NCBI GenBank assembly: GCA_020847535.1
Contig: JADLBU010000105.1
Coordinates: 1-48,454 of the forward strand
Length of the DNA stretch: 48,454 bases
Reading direction: 5' to 3'
Source of the DNA: Phycisphaerales bacterium
Lineage (GTDB): Bacteria > Planctomycetota > Phycisphaerae > Phycisphaerales > UBA1924
The notes under the pieces are model-generated. The model did not search any database and had not been told where the DNA came from. It saw only the letters and a list, made by a program, of their open reading frames with translations. Position numbers and translations under genes: made by a program. Of the stretch, positions 34,891 to 42,562 are shown piece after piece (within the stretch, counting starts at the first letter, position 1; the number at the start of each line of letters is the position of its first letter).

Positions 34891-37800
34891 ATGTCCTCTC
34901 CGGGCCCAACCGGCGGACCCGCCGATGTCCCGATTAACGGCTCGGGCGCAGGGCTCAACGGCAGGAACAGCGCCGGCACCTGCCCGGCCGAATCGCAGAT
35001 CGAGCGGCTCGCGAGCGGGGATGAATCCTCCGAGGAGGTGATCCAGCACGTCCGCAACTGCGAGGGCTGCCGCTCGCGCCTTGATGCCGTGCGCGCCGAT
35101 GGAGACTTCCTGAGCCGGGTTCGCACGCTCGCCGGCCGCGGTCTGGGGCCGGAGGGCGCACCGCGCCTCAGCGGATACCAGGTCGCCGGGGTCATCAACA
35201 CCGGCGCTCAGGGCGTGGTCTATCGCGGAACCCAGGAATCGACCTCTCGCCCGGTGGCGATCAAGGTGCTCATGGGCGGCGGTGCTGTGACCACGCGCCA
35301 GCGGGCACGCGCCGAACGTGAAGCCGAGATCGCCGCCCGCCTCCGCCACCCCAACATCGTCACGGTGTTCGAGTCCCGCACGCTCTCCGACGGCAGGATC
35401 GCCGTCGTGATGGAGTTCGTCGATGGCCTGCCCGTGGATTCCTGGCAGCCGCCGGGCCGGACCGTGGCCGAGAAGCGGCGCGATCTGCTCCGGATGTTCG
35501 TGGCGATCTGCGGCGGCATCCATCACGCCCACCTCAACGGCGTCATCCACCGGGATCTCAAGCCGCAGAACATCCTTGTCACCGGCGAGGGCCGTCCCGT
35601 CGTGCTGGATTTCGGCATGGCGAAGGCCGGCGGCATCCAGACCACGCTGACGGGCGAGTTCGCAGGCACGCCCGCGTATGCATCCCCCGAACAGGCATCC
35701 GGCAGACCGGACGATGTCGATGCCCTGACCGATGTCTACTCGCTGGGTGTCATCCTGTACCGCCTGCTGTGCAGTGCGATGCCCTACGACCTCGAGGGCT
35801 CGATCTTTGAGATCGCACGCACGATCACCAACGTACCGCCGGTCCCGCCCCGCCAGCGCGATCCATCGCTCTCGCCGGACATCGAGGCGATCATCCTGCG
35901 CGCGATGCAGAAGGACAAGACCAAGCGATACCAGTCGGCGGCCTCGCTGGCGCGCGATGTCGAGCGCCACCTGGCGGGGGATCCGGTCGATGCGCGCAGC
36001 GGCTCGGGTTGGTATATGCTGCGCAAGGCGGTGGCGCTCAATCGCCGCCGGCTTGCGTGGGCTGGTGTGGGGCTGACAGTGCTCATGGGGACCGGGATCG
36101 CCGTCATGCTCAGCATGGCGAGCGCCGCCGAGCAGCGCACCCGCGCCCGCGCTGAGGGGGTTCGCGCCCGCGCCGTCACGCAGCTGCTGCGGGATGTGCT
36201 GCCCGTGCCCGATCCAGCTCACCCCGAGTTGGCCGCCAGCATCGGCTCGGGCCTGGGCAGGCTCTATTTCAGGCTTGAGACCCGCGGCTTTGCCGACGAC
36301 CCCGAGGTCGACCAGGCCGTTCGCAGGATGTGGGGAAGCGTCTACACAGGGTTGGGTAGCGGAAAGGCCGCCACGCTCGTCGAGTATTCGGAAGTCTCGC
36401 TTCGCAACGGCCTCATCCACCTGCGGACGCTCCACGGCGCTGAGCACCCCGAGATCGCCGAGAACCTGCACGAGCTTGCGGGCGTGCTGCTGGTGCGCCA
36501 CCGCCTCCAGGAGGCCGATGCGACGTGCCGCGAGGCGTTGGCGATGCGCATGCGCCTCTTGGGCCCCGATTTGGCCCCGACTGCCGAGACCAGGGCTCTG
36601 CTGGCACGCATCCTCATGGAGGGTGGCAATATCGCCGATGCCGTGCGCGAGGCCGACACCGCGCTGGAAGTCCTCAAGACGCTCCCGGATCAGGATGCCG
36701 ATCTTCCGATCGCATCCATGACCGCCCTCAAGGCCCGCGCTTCGCTGCGGGATGCCACGGTGTGCGAACCGCTCCTGGAAGATTCGCTTCGCCGGCGGCT
36801 GCGCCGAATGCCCCCGGAAAACCGTGAGCTGCTTGCATCACTCGCCGATGCTGCGGTGTTCGCAGAGGCCTACCCCGAGGCCCGGCTCACCAAGCTTCTC
36901 CAAGCGGCCTGGCGCAACGATGGACCGGGCGGCTCCGAGTCGCACCGCACGGCGTTGCCCGGCAGCGTCGCGGCGAGCATCCGGCAGGATCTGCCCCTGC
37001 TGGCGCTGCCCGATCGCGGAATCTCTCCCCAGCGCAAGGAGGTAGGCCGCACCTTGGCGATCGGGCACCTGCTCCGGCTGCAGGAGTTGCTGCTGGGCCC
37101 GGCCGACCCGTCGCTGGTCGGGATGCTGCTGACGCAGCTTCGAGCGGCGCAGGATGAGCGGCAATGGGATCTGGGAGCTGCCGCGGCGATCCAGGCCGCC
37201 GAGATCCTTTCCCATCGATTCGGACCCAACGACCTCTCGGTGATGCCGTGCCTGGATGAGGCGGCAGCCACCCTGGCCTATTCGGGTCACGCCGATGAGG
37301 CAGTCCCCTTGGCGCAGCGCGTCTGCGCGATCTGGGGAGCGGTTCCACAGGCAGCGCGGGACAAGCTGCTCGCCGCCGACAGCCGGCGCCGCGAAGGGTG
37401 GTACCTGGCGCTGGCGGGCCGCACTTCTGAGGCCGTCGGGCCGCTGCGCCGGGCCGTCGAAGAGCTCCGCAACGAGGTCGGGGATGACCACCACACCATG
37501 GCCCTCAGCGAGGGCATGCTTGCCTTCTGCCTCTTTGAGACCGGAGAGAAATCGCTGGCCAACGAGATGTCCGAGCGGGCTCTCCGCGTCGCCGAGAAGC
37601 TCGGCAATAGCGCCAACGACCAGATCAACCACCTCCGCCTCGTTCGCGGGCACGTGCTGCTGGGTCTCGGCCGAGAGCACAAGGATGAAGCGGTCATGAA
37701 GCAGGCGCTCCCCCTGCTCGAAGTCGCGTGGGAGAAGCACTACAGCTACGCGGATCGCAATTTCGCCTGGCGCAAGATGGTCCTCAACGACCTCGCTGCT

Positions 37801-37932
37801 CTGCACGTTGAGATGGGGGATCCGATTGCTGCACAGGCATGGCGCGACCGCGCCGACGATGAGCCTCGCTGGGCCGGCATGGGAACCGGCGGGGATCCAC
37901 GGGCTACGCATGACCGCAGCGATCACCGCTGA
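34891..37932 (+). CDS. ECF-linked Ser/Thr protein kinase with anti-sigma-like zinc motif and TPR-like outer region
   Basis: The 1013-residue kinase starts one base after the sigma factor stop, with GAGGAGG upstream. Residues 35-65 contain His53, Cys57 and Cys60 (HVRNCEGC), the HxxxCxxC zinc motif of ZAS anti-sigma factors. The kinase domain spans about 95-370: an atypical glycine loop NTGAQGVVYRG, Lys125, HRDLKPQN (220-227), DFG (240-242) and ASPEQ. A basic stretch precedes one membrane helix (about 388-410, AWAGVGLTVLMGTGIAVMLS). The remaining 600 residues are helical with TPR-like pairs (EADATCREALAMRMRLLG, DEAVPLAQRVCAIWG), probably outside the cytoplasm. It may hold or release the sigma factor by phosphorylation. 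Confidence 0.9.
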   Translation: MSSPGPTGGPADVPINGSGAGLNGRNSAGTCPAESQIERLASGDESSEEVIQHVRNCEGCRSRLDAVRADGDFLSRVRTLAGRGLGPEGAPRLSGYQVAGVINTGAQGVVYRGTQESTSRPVAIKVLMGGGAVTTRQRARAEREAEIAARLRHPNIVTVFESRTLSDGRIAVVMEFVDGLPVDSWQPPGRTVAEKRRDLLRMFVAICGGIHHAHLNGVIHRDLKPQNILVTGEGRPVVLDFGMAKAGGIQTTLTGEFAGTPAYASPEQASGRPDDVDALTDVYSLGVILYRLLCSAMPYDLEGSIFEIARTITNVPPVPPRQRDPSLSPDIEAIILRAMQKDKTKRYQSAASLARDVERHLAGDPVDARSGSGWYMLRKAVALNRRRLAWAGVGLTVLMGTGIAVMLSMASAAEQRTRARAEGVRARAVTQLLRDVLPVPDPAHPELAASIGSGLGRLYFRLETRGFADDPEVDQAVRRMWGSVYTGLGSGKAATLVEYSEVSLRNGLIHLRTLHGAEHPEIAENLHELAGVLLVRHRLQEADATCREALAMRMRLLGPDLAPTAETRALLARILMEGGNIADAVREADTALEVLKTLPDQDADLPIASMTALKARASLRDATVCEPLLEDSLRRRLRRMPPENRELLASLADAAVFAEAYPEARLTKLLQAAWRNDGPGGSESHRTALPGSVAASIRQDLPLLALPDRGISPQRKEVGRTLAIGHLLRLQELLLGPADPSLVGMLLTQLRAAQDERQWDLGAAAAIQAAEILSHRFGPNDLSVMPCLDEAAATLAYSGHADEAVPLAQRVCAIWGAVPQAARDKLLAADSRRREGWYLALAGRTSEAVGPLRRAVEELRNEVGDDHHTMALSEGMLAFCLFETGEKSLANEMSERALRVAEKLGNSANDQINHLRLVRGHVLLGLGREHKDEAVMKQALPLLEVAWEKHYSYADRNFAWRKMVLNDLAALHVEMGDPIAAQAWRDRADDEPRWAGMGTGGDPRATHDRSDHR

Positions 37933-38119
37933 CCGATGCGGCGGATCAATCCTGCCTCGCCACGATCCCAAAGCTCCAGCACAAGAACTCCGGAAAGCAC
38001 GTCGCCCGGGCTGTTAGGGGTCTAGTAAAGATCGCGGCGCAAATTCGGCAGTGCCTTCGGCGTGCATATAACCCCCACCGGACGCATCAGGATTTACGGA
38101 GATCGAAATTCCATTAGGC

Positions 38120-38135
38120 TGGTGGCATGATTGCA
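38120..38135 (+). promoter_or_regulatory. possible sigma-54 promoter of the chemosensory operon
   Basis: TGGTGGCATGATTGCA has GG and GC at the spacing of -24/-12 promoters, and the TTGCA half is perfect; the TGGCAC half is matched only at TGG. It lies 32 bases before the MCP start, a fitting distance. A TATAAC at 38067-38072 is an alternative -10 box without a good -35. Confidence 0.35.
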
Positions 38136-38167
38136 CGCGTCTGCTGCGACCGTTCGAGATCACACAC

Positions 38168-40240
38168 ATGAGCACCACCCCTTTCACGAGGAGTCTGGCC
38201 GGGCGCCTGCTGATGTTTGGCGTGGTGCCGTCGATGATGGCGATCGCGGCGATCGTCACTTTGAGCGGCATGGATGGGTATCGAAACGCGCTCAAGGCCG
38301 AGAAGGAGGTTCTCGCGGCGGATGCCGAGGGGGCCGCGGCGGAGCTGGGGACGCGAAACCAGCGATGGGGATACATCGCCTCGATCATCGCAACGAACCA
38401 GACGACCGGCCTCTTCGGCAAGCGCAAGGAGACATCCGACCACCTCAAGGGCATGAACGCGCTGAGCGATCAGAACCTGTCGATGTTCGTGGTCTACGAG
38501 CCCAATGCCGACGGCCAGGACTCTGCGGCACTCAAATCCGCCGATGTGCCGCGTGAAGCAATGGATGCCGCCGGACGCTTCGCGCCGGTGTGGTACGACG
38601 AGTACATCGGCGGCGTCAGGACGGGCGTGGTAAAGCTGCGCGCCGCGGCCGGCATGGAGAGCATGGCCTTCTACCTCGGTCCGAAGAACGATTTTGCCAA
38701 ATCCGGCCAGGCCCTCGCCACGATCACCGAGCCCCGCGCACAGGACGGCATCCCGTTCCTTACCCACTCGTTCCCCATCATCATGGATGGAAAATTCGTC
38801 GGTGTCGCCGGCGTGGATCGCAGCCTTGCGTTCATCTCACAGCTCATCGGCAAGGTCAAGGCACGTACAAGCGCCGATGTGTTCGTGCTCAGCCCCGAAG
38901 GCACCTTCATCGCCGCCACCACCGACAGCGCACCGCAAGCCGCGGGAGCGGCAGCCCTCGAGATGCGACGCATCTCCGACACCTCGTACGCGCCCAGCGC
39001 TCTCCGATGGCTCGCGGAGCCCAAGGGCGAACAGCCAGATGCGTTCGAGGCTCACGATCCGGTCCTCGATGAGGAGTGTCTCTACGCCGTGAAGCGCACG
39101 GAGGTCGGCGGGTGGACCATCGTGATCAGGCGTCCCTTGTCCGAATGCATGCGGCTTGCCAACGCCTCGATCGTCAGGAACGTGGCCCTGGGCCTGGCGG
39201 GAATGGTGCTCGTCGGCGCGCTGCTGTACTTCGTCTCACGCGGGATCACGACTCGCGTGCGGGTCGCCGCCGCATCCGCCGAGCGGATCGCCAGGGGCGA
39301 CCTCACCAGGCCGATCCCCGAATCCACCAGCGCCGATGAGACCGGACAGTTGATGCGCTCCATGAACTCGATGGATGGCAACCTCAACGCCTTGGTCGGA
39401 AACGTCAAGCAGGCCGGCATCCGCCTCAACTCCACCGCGACCGAGATCGCCGCCACCAGCAAGCAGCAGGAGGCCTCCACCGCGGCCTTCGGAGCGGCCT
39501 CGAACCAGATCGCCGCGGCCGTCAAGGAGATCACTGCGACCGGACGCGACTTGGCCCGCACGATGGACTCGGTCAACCGCGTCGGGCAGGAGATGGCCGA
39601 GCTCGCCGGCGCGGGCCAGAAGGGGCTCCAGGGCATGGAGTCGGTGATGCAGGATCTGAATTCGGGTACCCGCTCGATCGCCGACAAGCTTGGCGCCATC
39701 AGCGATCGCTCCCAGAAGATCACTTCCGTCATCACCACGATCGCCAAGGTCGCCGACCAGACCAACATCCTCTCGATCAACGCGGCGATCGAGGCCGAGC
39801 GCGCCGGGGAGGTCGGCGCCGGGTTCCTCGTGATCGCCCGGGAGATCCGCCGGCTGGCCGACCAATCGGCGGCGGCGACCCTCGACATCGAGCAGATCGT
39901 CCAGCAGATGCAGAGCGCTGTCTCCACCGGCGTCATGGAGATGGACCGCTTCTCCGACCAGGTGCGGCGCGGCGTCCGGGATGTCGCGACCGCCGGGATG
40001 CAGCTCACCGAGATCATCACCCGCGTCAATACCAGCACGGAGGCGTTCCGGCAGGTCAGCGAATCCATGCAGGCCCAATCCGAGGGCGTTCAGCAGATCA
40101 GCGAGGGCATGGCGTCGCTGGCATCCAACGCGAGCCAGACGGTGCAGTCGGCCCATGAATTCGGGCGAGCCGCTGCGGACCTTCAGACCGCGATCGCGAC
40201 CCTGCGCGAGGCCGTTGCACGCTTCAACCTCAGGGAGTAG
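38168..40240 (+). CDS. wspA: methyl-accepting chemotaxis protein, WspA-like signalling domain
   Basis: The 690-residue receptor has a membrane helix at about 13-33, a periplasmic sensor of about 300 residues of dCache type (SFPIIMDGKFVGVAGVDRSL near 199-218), a second helix (about 337-357) and HAMP (about 358-410). The cytoplasmic coiled coil has the hairpin tip KVADQTNILSINAAIEAERA. The tip and its continuation, REIRRLADQSAAATLDIEQI and VSTGVMEMDRF, are those of Pseudomonas WspA rather than flagellar receptors. WspA itself is about 540 residues with a small sensor, so the input differs. There is no CheR-tethering pentapeptide. It is the first gene of an eight-gene coupled operon. Confidence 0.93.
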   Translation: MSTTPFTRSLAGRLLMFGVVPSMMAIAAIVTLSGMDGYRNALKAEKEVLAADAEGAAAELGTRNQRWGYIASIIATNQTTGLFGKRKETSDHLKGMNALSDQNLSMFVVYEPNADGQDSAALKSADVPREAMDAAGRFAPVWYDEYIGGVRTGVVKLRAAAGMESMAFYLGPKNDFAKSGQALATITEPRAQDGIPFLTHSFPIIMDGKFVGVAGVDRSLAFISQLIGKVKARTSADVFVLSPEGTFIAATTDSAPQAAGAAALEMRRISDTSYAPSALRWLAEPKGEQPDAFEAHDPVLDEECLYAVKRTEVGGWTIVIRRPLSECMRLANASIVRNVALGLAGMVLVGALLYFVSRGITTRVRVAAASAERIARGDLTRPIPESTSADETGQLMRSMNSMDGNLNALVGNVKQAGIRLNSTATEIAATSKQQEASTAAFGAASNQIAAAVKEITATGRDLARTMDSVNRVGQEMAELAGAGQKGLQGMESVMQDLNSGTRSIADKLGAISDRSQKITSVITTIAKVADQTNILSINAAIEAERAGEVGAGFLVIAREIRRLADQSAAATLDIEQIVQQMQSAVSTGVMEMDRFSDQVRRGVRDVATAGMQLTEIITRVNTSTEAFRQVSESMQAQSEGVQQISEGMASLASNASQTVQSAHEFGRAAADLQTAIATLREAVARFNLRE

Positions 40241-40242
40241 CG

Positions 40243-40734
40243 ATGCCGGTGCTCTCGGTCATCTGGCGCTCGGCGGGCTCGCTCCTGGCGATGCACGCGC
40301 GGGATGTTGTCGAGGTGCTGCCGCCGCTGGCGAGCCGGCCGGCGCCAGCCGTGCCGGACTGGGTGAGAGGGCTGTTCGTGTTCCGCGGCCGGCTGATCCC
40401 CCTGGTCGACTGCGCCACCCTGCTGGGTGCCTCCTCACCGCCGGATCGCATGATGAACCGCGTTCTGGTTGCACGGGTGGTTGCCGGTGATGAGCGGCTC
40501 TGGCCCGTCGGGAACTGGCCGGTGGGGATCTGGGTAGAGAGCGTGCTGGATATCGGGAGCATCGACTTTGACGCCGCCGATGCGCATCCCGGGTTGGCAT
40601 CCCCGACCGGCAAGTTCCTGGGACCGGTGGCGCAGACCCGCTGGGGGTTAGTGCAATTGGTGCGTCCCTCCCATCTCTTTGCGCCCGACCAGATCGATAC
40701 CCTCATCCAACGACTGGAACAGGCTGCCACATGA
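40243..40734 (+). CDS. wspB: CheW-like coupling protein (WspB position)
   Basis: The 163-residue scaffold protein links receptor and histidine kinase. It has the CheW beta-barrel pattern: SLLAMHARDVVEVLPPL, VPDWVRGLFVFRGRLIPLVD (the conserved RG-x-x-IPVxD element) and GIWVESVLDIGSIDF. It begins two bases after the receptor stop, with an AGGGAG site overlapping that stop, and its own stop overlaps the next ATG as ATGA. In P. aeruginosa the protein at this place is WspB. It is one of two CheW proteins in the operon, which may serve different contacts in the array. Confidence 0.9.
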   Translation: MPVLSVIWRSAGSLLAMHARDVVEVLPPLASRPAPAVPDWVRGLFVFRGRLIPLVDCATLLGASSPPDRMMNRVLVARVVAGDERLWPVGNWPVGIWVESVLDIGSIDFDAADAHPGLASPTGKFLGPVAQTRWGLVQLVRPSHLFAPDQIDTLIQRLEQAAT

Positions 40735-41954
40735 CCGCGCTGTCCGTACGTGATTGGCTCGTCAGGAACACCGCTCTCGAGCCCTCGCTGCTCGAAGGGC
40801 CATCCTTTGATGCGCTGGTTGCCGAGCGAATCGCCGCCGTCTCAGCCGGAGATGCACGGGCGTATGTCGCCGGTCTCTCCACCCATCCACCGGAGGTCGA
40901 TCGGCTGATCGCCGGCATCGCCGTCCCGGAGACGTGGCTCTTTCGTTATCCGCGTTCGTTCGATGTGCTGGCCGACCACCTCGGTTCGCGCCTGGCCTCC
41001 GGCACGACGACCCTGCGCATGTGCAGCATCGGATGCGCGACAGGCCAGGAGCCGCTGTGCATGGCGATCACCGCACTGCACGCGGGTTGGGCTCCCCAGC
41101 GAATCGCCATCGATGCCATCGACCGCAGCCCCGATGCACTGCGGATCGCCACCCAGGGGCGTTACTCATCGGCGTCGATCCGCGGTGAGATACCCGCCTG
41201 GGCGACGCCGTATCTCAGGCACGATGGGGAGTGGATCCGCATCGATCCGATCGCCCAATCGTGCGTGAGGTTCTCGCAGGGGGATGCCTCGACCTGGAGC
41301 GCACCGCAGACGCTGGATGTCGTGTTCTGCCGCAATCTCATGATCTACATGAACGCGGCTGTACGAACCAGCCTCCTGTCGGCGATCCATGATGCACTGG
41401 TTCCCGGCGGGCTGTTGTTCGTAGGCCACGCGGAGATGTTCACCGGCAAACAACAGTGGCGACCCGTTCCCGCGCCCCACACGTTTGCGCTCGAACGGAT
41501 CGAGACAGATGCCGCGTTGCAGCCGACTGCGGTGCGTGCAGCAACCCCCTTGGCCACCCACGCCCACGCTGCGCTGGCAACCGGCCGAGATGTCCTACCC
41601 GCCCCGACCCCCGCCAGGAAGATCCCGGCCGGGGCAATGCTTGACGATGCCCGTGCGCTCGCCGATGCGGGCCAGCTGCGAGAGAGCGAATCGATAGTCC
41701 GGACCCTGCTCGCACAGCATGGGCCCTCGGCGGCCGCGCTCGAACTGCTCGGCCTGATCCGCATGGCTGTCAACGATGCCGCGGATGCCAAACGCTGCTT
41801 CGAGCAGGCCGTGTACCTCGAACCCGATCGCACGGCCTCTCTGCTGCAACTGGCGGTTATCAGCGAGCGAGCCGGCGATGCCCGGCGAGCCGCCGCGTAC
41901 TGGGACCGCGCGCGCAGGGCATGGGCTTCGGCCATGCGGGAGGGTTCGCCGTGA
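40731..41954 (+). CDS. wspC: CheR methyltransferase with C-terminal TPRs (WspC-like)
   Basis: The 407-residue enzyme should methylate glutamates of the operon's receptor with S-adenosylmethionine. The catalytic part (about 1-250) shows ETWLFRYPRSFDVLADHL, MCSIGCATGQEPLCMAI (SAM motif), FCRNLMIYMN and GGLLFVGHAEMF. A Pro-rich linker (about 265-300) leads to a helical TPR region (DDARALADAGQLRESESIV, AKRCFEQAVYLEPDRTA, about 303-390). CheR with TPRs is the form found in Wsp clusters (WspC), and fits the absence of a tethering pentapeptide on the receptor. Start and stop overlap the neighbours by four bases. Confidence 0.93.
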   Translation: MTALSVRDWLVRNTALEPSLLEGPSFDALVAERIAAVSAGDARAYVAGLSTHPPEVDRLIAGIAVPETWLFRYPRSFDVLADHLGSRLASGTTTLRMCSIGCATGQEPLCMAITALHAGWAPQRIAIDAIDRSPDALRIATQGRYSSASIRGEIPAWATPYLRHDGEWIRIDPIAQSCVRFSQGDASTWSAPQTLDVVFCRNLMIYMNAAVRTSLLSAIHDALVPGGLLFVGHAEMFTGKQQWRPVPAPHTFALERIETDAALQPTAVRAATPLATHAHAALATGRDVLPAPTPARKIPAGAMLDDARALADAGQLRESESIVRTLLAQHGPSAAALELLGLIRMAVNDAADAKRCFEQAVYLEPDRTASLLQLAVISERAGDARRAAAYWDRARRAWASAMREGSP

Positions 41955-42562
41955 GCACCCCAGATACGCCGACACCGCTCGCATCGTCTCAGGCCGATAC
42001 CGGCGCAGCGCTGCGCCTCCTGGACCGCCCGATCTCGAGCGCTGAACTCGAAGCGGGCTCCGAATGGGCCGCTCGCGCTGCCGAGACACGCGGCGGAGCC
42101 ATGATCGGCCTCCTGCTGTTCGGCCTTGGTGATGAGACGGCGGCACTCCCCGCCAAGTTGCTCCGCCGAGTGACGCCCGAGGTCAGGCCCGTTCCCATCC
42201 CGCACCGCGCCTCCGGGCTGCTGCGCGGGCTGTGCAACATCCGCGGCGAACTGATCCCCTGCGCCGATATGCACCGGATGCTCGGCCTTCCCGATCGGAC
42301 ATCCCCCGGCGGCACGCCGACCGATGTCGATGCCCGACGGCGAATGGTGCTGATCGGTCCGGCCGAAGCGCCCTGGGCCTTCGAGGTCGATTGCATCATC
42401 GGCTTCGAGAGGGTCGAGGCCGCCTCGCTCCGGCCCCCGCCCATCACCGTGCGATTCGCGCTTGCGGACTTCACGACGGGGATCGCCGATATCAAGGGCC
42501 AGACCGTCACCGTGCTCGATGGAGAACGCGTGCTCAAAGGCTTCCTGGGAGGCCTGTCGTGA
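41951..42562 (+). CDS. wspD: second CheW-like coupling protein (WspD-like)
   Basis: From GTG 41951, which overlaps the CheR stop as GTGA and has GGAGGG upstream, the product has 203 residues. The N-terminal extension ALRLLDRPISSAELEAGSEW is like WspD. The CheW barrel follows: FGLGDETAALPAKLLRRVTP, GLLRGLCNIRGELIPCADMH, WAFEVDCIIGFERVEAAS, and the end FTTGIADIKGQTVTVLDGER. It should couple receptor to the CheA kinase encoded next. An ATG at 41921 in the same frame would overlap CheR by 34 bases and is less likely. Confidence 0.9.
   Translation: MSTPDTPTPLASSQADTGAALRLLDRPISSAELEAGSEWAARAAETRGGAMIGLLLFGLGDETAALPAKLLRRVTPEVRPVPIPHRASGLLRGLCNIRGELIPCADMHRMLGLPDRTSPGGTPTDVDARRRMVLIGPAEAPWAFEVDCIIGFERVEAASLRPPPITVRFALADFTTGIADIKGQTVTVLDGERVLKGFLGGLS

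Noticed and set aside
38067..38072. TATAAC as a sigma-70 -10 box for the chemosensory operon
   Set aside because: No acceptable -35 box lies 16-18 bp upstream; it is kept only as an alternative to the sigma-54-like site.
39082..40068. 328-codon minus-strand frame opposite the receptor gene
   Set aside because: The Ser/Arg-rich translation mirrors the conserved receptor coiled coil, which is the real product.
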